Below are positions 59,501 through 64,000 of a stretch of 64,000 nucleotides of DNA, one piece after another (positions within the stretch are counted from its first letter, which is position 1; each line of letters opens with the position of its first letter). The translations under genes were made by a program, and so were the position numbers. The notes beneath the pieces are model-generated. The model ran no database searches, was not told the origin of the DNA, and saw only the letters and a list, made by a program, of their open reading frames with translations. This stretch comes from Anaeramoeba flamelloides (lineage: Eukaryota; Metamonada; Anaeramoebidae), in assembly GCA_027625915.1 (NCBI GenBank), contig JANTQA010000026.1:992001-1056000 (forward strand). Reading direction: 5' to 3'.

Positions 59501-62500
59501 CATTAATTATAATAATCAATTTTGTTGTTTCCAAAAAAAAACAAACAAACTTACTGTATTTTTGAATTTTATTTTAATAGAATTCAACTTCTAAAAAAAT
59601 TAGAATTAAGATTGATCTTTCATTTATGTTTTATTGTAAACTTGTGCTCATCCAATTAACACTTTCTGATAAATATCACAACTGCAGTAATTTACAAATG
59701 TTAATCAAAAATTCAACAACTTTCAATAATTACAGTTCTTAAAATATGTAAAAGGGGAATAAAAAAAAATGATCTCCAATTTAGTCCATTTTTCTCACTT
59801 GGAAAATCAACCTTATTTTGTAGCAATCATTTACAATTTGAACCTAAAAAACATTTTTATGATTTTTGTAATTTCTGCAATTCTCAAAAATTTTACTTTA
59901 CAAAAATTCAAATTTTCATAATTAAACAATAAGTCCTAGTAATAAAAGAAAGTATATGGTTGTTTGAAAAAAAAACAGTTTTTTTATCAAATAAAAAAAA
60001 AAAAGATTCTTGGTTTTTGAGAAGTTTCTTACTGAAATTATTGGTAGTATAATTTAATAATTAAGCTATTTTTTCTTTAATTGCTTCTTTCTCTAAATAA
60101 ATTAAAATAAATAAATGAATAATTAAGCTATTTACAAAAAGGAGGGGTAAATTTATTTTAAAATATCTTTATCAAATATATTCCTAAAAAATGATTTAAA
60201 TATCCAAAATCGTTATTCATCATTAATTGATTCTTGATAAGAATCCTTTTTTTTTTTTTTTTTTTGATTGAAAGACATTAAATCAATGAAAGATATTAAA
60301 ATTTCTAATCTCAGTTTTATATGATATTTTTTAATAGTGGAAATTGGTGACAATTATTTTTTTATTTTTGACGTAAAAATTATTTTTACAAAGAGATTTC
60401 ACCTCTATAGAATTATCAATAGAAGAAGAAACCTTAGAACTGGATTTTATTATTTAAAAAATCATTTTGAAGCCTGATCATGTTGATTATTTTCTACTGA
60501 ATTCTGAAAGTATATTGTTTTCCTAAAAAAAGTGCAATTTGTTGTATTTTTTTTTTTGGAAATTTTTTAATGAACATATTTTGAAATAAATCCAATAACT
60601 ACATAATCGGACTGATACTAACATTCCTCTTGGTTTTGTATATTCAATTTTACAAATAGAATGATTTAACAAAGAGAAATTTATCTGAAATGTAAAAAAA
60701 ACAAAAAACACCACCCTTTTTTGAAAAAACTTTATATGTGATGTTCAAAAGTGAAAAACTGAAAATATATGAATATTAAATAGAAATCTAAATTAAATTA
60801 ATTTGCTTTCAACATTTATTCCTAATAAATTCAAAAAAAACTAAAATACTTTATGTTTCACTTCTCAATTATAATTTTTTTTTTGACTTAGTTTTGAAGA
60901 AAGATTTTTTTTTTTTATGTCCTCTATATTTAAAGTATGAACAGAAAGAAATAATAGAAAATATTGACACTTTTTTTCATGGCTATCCCCTTCAGATGAA
61001 AAAGATAGATTTTTTTTTCGAAATAAATTAAAAAAAAATAAATCTTAATGAATTTATTTTTTAAATCAAAACAGTTTGAAATTAGTTTTATTAATTAGTA
61101 ATCGCGAAATCAATGATTTTAAGCTTAAATTTCTGAAAGGGAAACCAAGTTTAGGGGCAATTATAGTATAATTTACACTTCTTCAGTAATAAAAAAAAAA
61201 GAAGAAAGATTTTTTGTTTTTGTTTAACTGTAAAGAAACTTTGTAAATAAAGTGATTTCCGATAATATATCCCTTGAAATGAAATGTTTTGAAAGTTGAG
61301 TTATCTAATTTTATAAAAGGAAAATCAACCAAAAATTTTTTTAAATTTTTTTGAATTTTTCAGTATTGAGAACAAAACCAAAATAAATTTCTAATTATTC
61401 TTTAAAATATTTTACACTTTAAATTAATTTGTTATTATTTGTATTATTTAGGGATTAAAGGACCAATAATTCCTGGTATATTCCCCATTTTAAATTATTC
61501 AAGTTTCAGAAGAGTACTCGAAATCACAAAAGTTAACGTACCAGAGGAAATTTTACAAAAAGTTGAGGAATTAAAAAACGATAGGATAAAATTGGTTGAC
61601 TATGGCGTTAAATTATGTATTCAAATGTGTAAAACACTGATTCAAAATGGCACACCAGGTGTGCATTTATATTGCCAGAACAAATACTACCCGATCATGA
61701 GAATTATAGAGGGGCTAAATCTTAGACCCTGTCGTTGCAGAAGGCCCTTCCCATTTAGAAAAGTAAGTTTTCCAAATATTAATAAATATATTATAGTCTT
61801 CATATATAATGGAATTCATTTGTAAAAAAATTGTTTCCATTTTCAATCCGAGGAAATAAACCCCAAACAATTTCTTTGACACATTCAAGATCAAAAATTG
61901 AGAAAAAATTTTCGAGGTGTTTATAAATTTTAAAAGTAATAAATTATAACATGTAGTTTTATTCAATATTAAAAATTTCTAAGGGTTTTATTATACAATA
62001 TTACAGATTTTCCGAAAAAAGTAAAAAAAAATTAATTTATTGAAATGAAAAAAAAACAATTTTAAAAAGAAATTTGACCAATTCAGAACTAAAATAATTG
62101 GATTTAGGAAACTTATTTTGTTTTTATTTTTCCCTCTTAAAAAAAAAATTTGTATCAAATTTTAGTCGTGACAAATAATTTAAAAATAACATTTTGTTAT
62201 CTTTCGAATTTTTTTCCAAAATTGAGTTACTATTCAAAAAAATCATTTCACTTTTACAATTTTATCATTTTAAAAGAGAATTTTGAAATGATCAAAAAAC
62301 AATCGATGAAGTTGAAGGGTTTTTTTTGTTGTTGAAATTTGGAAAGGGTAATTCTACTCTAAAAAAAAAAAAAAAATCTAAACAAGTTGTTTAGAAGAAT
62401 AGCCAATTCGAAAATTTAGGTTCATTTTTTTGTAAAACTTGTTTAAAATTTTTTTTTTTTGATGAATAGTTTATGGACACAAATGTACTCATTTTCTTTT

Positions 62501-62520
62501 AGATAAGACAAAAGAAATAA
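56507..62520 (+). CDS. Methylenetetrahydrofolate reductase, catalytic domain only, four exons
   Basis: Exons: 56507-56969, 57102-57254, 61452-61762 and 62503-62520, joined in phases 1, 1 and 0. The product is about 314 residues. MTHFR reduces 5,10-methylene- to 5-methyl-tetrahydrofolate with an FAD-bearing TIM barrel. SFEIYPPKT (Glu27) starts the barrel. [42 protein letters not shown] and [13 protein letters not shown] follow in family order, and exon 3 ends with the RRPFPFRK block before the place where eukaryotic enzymes enter their regulatory half. No SAM-binding regulatory domain is seen: a small exon adding IRQKK and a TAA ends the frame, giving a bacterial MetF-like length. That last exon is the least certain part; a frame at 62529-62738 could belong to an alternative 3' end. 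The ATG at 56507 is preferred over the upstream frame because a likely acceptor separates them. Confidence 0.9.
57821..57994. mobile_element. Element G4, 174 bp, TTAA-flanked
   Basis: The ends GGGATTAGTCTCTATTGTAT and AATAGAGATTAGTCCC are inverted, between TTAA (57817-57820) and TTAA (57995-57998). It is the best-preserved G copy. Confidence 0.85.
58138..58891. mobile_element. Element A4 in the MTHFR intron
   Basis: The degraded ends GAGTTGAGCACCTACC and GAGGCCAATCG lie between TTAA (58134-58137) and TTAA (58892-58895). The full-length alignment with A3 includes AAAGTATGTTGTCATTGAAT and TATATTGATGCTACAAG. The end drift marks it as older than A3. Confidence 0.75.
60145..60715. repeat. Repeat O2 in the MTHFR intron
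   Basis: It matches O1 in the SAM50 intron (AATTTATTTTAAAATATCTTT-like start, TCTCAGTTTTATATGA, TTTACAAATAGA). Possible terminal blocks are GGAGGGGTAAAT and CACCACCC. Confidence 0.5.
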
Positions 62521-62528
62521 GAACAAAA

Positions 62529-62738
62529 ATGAAAAAAAAAAAAAAACAATCACAAGTAATTCCATTAAGCAAAAATCTAATAAATCATCAATTTAAGAAG
62601 ATGGAAATAGGAAAATTGTTTATGGATTCAAACTTTGCTTCATCATATGTTTTTATATTGAACCCAACGATAGAAGAAAAATCCTCAAAAATAAAACAAT
62701 TAAAATTACTTTACTCATTTATTCAAGAATTCAATTAA
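62529..62738 (+). other. Open frame after the MTHFR stop, doubtful
   Basis: A 69-residue frame reads SQVIPLSKNLINHQFKKMEI and continues to FNASS-like polar sequence ending SFIQEFN. Codons are slightly mixed, but no MTHFR homology is visible. It would only connect to exon 3 through an unseen exon of different phase. It is most likely 3'-UTR. Confidence 0.2.
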
Positions 62739-62795
62739 TTTCATTAAAAAGAAAAAAGTTCCCTTTTTTTTTCTTTGAAGTTTTCATTTTAAGTA

Positions 62796-63354
62796 AACCC
62801 CAATTCCAAATTTTTAACAACCAAAATTCAATTTTTGAAAAAAAAAAAAAAAAAATCTTATTTAATCAATTCTAGAAGAAATACCAAATTAGAATCATTC
62901 ATCCAATTGAAATGTTAACGATTGTTTAAAAATTACAATACTCATAAAACAATAAAAAATAAATAATTTATCAATAATAATAAATAATCGGTGTGTTAAA
63001 TATTTTGGAGATGGCAAAATAAATACATAACAAAAAAATGCAAAGAAAAATTTGTTTAAATTCTATTAACAATTATTGATCGATCAAATGGTTCGATGTC
63101 ATCAATTAATTTTATTTGAGTTCTTCAATTTTGAACAACTCAACTTTAACCTAATATCAATTGTTCAATAAAAAATTTTGCTCGAACCAAACAGGTTACC
63201 TAATTCAAAAAATGAAATACAAACAAAAAACTAAGTGATGAAAAAATGATTTTCATATTTTACAAAAATGAAAATTATTTCCAATTTGAATTGAATTGTA
63301 TTATTGTGATTCTTTGGAATGTTTTAACTGTGTGTAAAATTTTGAATTTTAGTT
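62796..63354 (+). mobile_element. Element D3, 559 bp
   Basis: It starts AACCCCAATTCCAAATTTTT after TA (62794-62795) and ends TTTTGAATTTTAGTT. The right flank is TC instead of TA. It is collinear with D1 and D2 but has more changes, so it is an older copy. Confidence 0.75.
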
Positions 63355-64000
63355 TCGTTTTAGTTTGATTACTAAAATATAATTTTATTGGAACTTTGTA
63401 CAAAGTAACAACCAAAAAATAGATTTCTTTTACTTGAATAAAACATTATTTTAATAAACCTACTATTAATTCCCAAATGAGAAATGAGAACAATCCCATT
63501 TAGATAAAAAAAAGAATAAGAAGATGAATTATAGATAAATAACTCTACAATTAAAAGTTTTAGAAACTATTTGAAATTTTTTTTTTTTTTTTTTTTACAA
63601 TAATTTCATATTCTTTGAATGTTTTTAACAATCATAAGGGATTAATATAAATATAAATATAAAATATTTTGAATGAATTTATAAAAAATTGATTTTGTAA
63701 TAAAGATGTGTTCATGATATTTTTTTTTAAAATAATAATAATAATAAAAATGATAATTTTTACAAAAATAGGCATTTTTGCCAAAAATATCTCTGGGTAT
63801 ATATTTATTAAAAGAATTTATTTTAATTTTTTTTATTTATTTTTAAATTGTTTTCAATTCTTTGGTACTGTACATCTGATGAAAAAATCGAAAATTTTGG
63901 ATTAAAGAATTAATCCAGATAAATAAAAATAAACAATTAAAGAATAATATCTTTGATATTATTCAAAATAAAGAATCATTATTTATTCTGTCAATAGCTA
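63355..64000. other. Gene-free A/T-rich end of window
   Basis: Nothing recognisable apart from T-tracts (63580-63597) and an AAT run near 63733-63748. The frame at 63708-63905 is an artefact. Confidence 0.5.

Larger units (their letters stand above)
57255..61451 (+). other. 4.2 kb intron of MTHFR
   Basis: The donor GTAAGATAGA at 57255 and the acceptor TATTATTTAG ending at 61451 join CREI-G to GIKGPI in phase 1. It contains G4, A4 and O2. The 72-residue frame at 57155-57373 is exon 2 running into the intron. Frames at 59383-59565 and 60523-60714 are artefacts. Confidence 0.85.

Noticed and set aside
63080-63110. GGTTCGAT-like sequences reminiscent of a tRNA T-loop
   Set aside because: No acceptor or anticodon stem can be folded around it, and it lies in a D-family element shared with non-tRNA loci.
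1-64000. Old viral or LTR-type elements
   Set aside because: No capsid, polymerase B, integrase, envelope or paired LTRs were recognised; the only polymerase relic is of LINE type.

Overview
This is a very A+T-rich nuclear window from a unicellular eukaryote. The evidence is spliceosomal GT..AG introns, the standard code (TAA, TAG and TGA all end frames), a eukaryotic ribosomal protein eL34, a PIAS/SIZ-type SUMO ligase, an ER 3-ketoacyl-CoA reductase-like enzyme and the mitochondrial-type outer-membrane protein Sam50. The RCC1-repeat style and the Asn/Glu/Ser-rich linker in the SUMO ligase remind me of Anaeramoeba-type amoeboid protists. That is an impression; Amoebozoa or Heterolobosea are not excluded.

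Nine protein genes are supported, plus one weak candidate. From the left: an RCC1-repeat protein (minus, 262-1091, 3' end uncertain); a possible 70-residue membrane protein (minus, 1722-1934, weak); a four-helix membrane protein (plus, 5184-5612); a two-exon SDR oxidoreductase (minus, 12023-15593, 2.6 kb intron); a seven-helix THH1/TOM1-like protein (minus, 19547-20548); SAM50 in four exons (minus, 26322-32709, one 4.6 kb intron); a small signal-peptide protein (minus, 36325-36639); a PINIT/SP-RING SUMO E3 ligase (minus, 38868-40202); eL34 in two exons (plus, 50752-51212); and a compact methylenetetrahydrofolate reductase in four exons (plus, 56507-62520, one 4.2 kb intron). They share no pathway; this looks like an ordinary gene neighbourhood stretched by repeats. 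SAM50, the reductase and MTHFR were joined across long introns by matching phase and family alignment.

Much of the remaining sequence is decayed transposon material, mostly short non-autonomous elements with terminal inverted repeats. They fall into two target-site classes. The TTAA class (piggyBac-like) is called here A, F, G, H, I and P. The TA class (Tc1/mariner-like) is called B, C, D, E, K, M, N, R and S. Several insertions can be compared with an uninterrupted copy in the same window, which gives clean empty sites: A in F, B in A, and B in C. Nesting gives relative ages. One LINE reverse-transcriptase relic lies on the minus strand at 47.4-48.3 kb. The SAM50 intron holds an element with two others inserted into it, and the MTHFR intron holds copies of three families.

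No tRNA, rRNA, CRISPR array, viral element or intact transposase was recognised. Element boundaries come from reading by eye, and family names are local labels.
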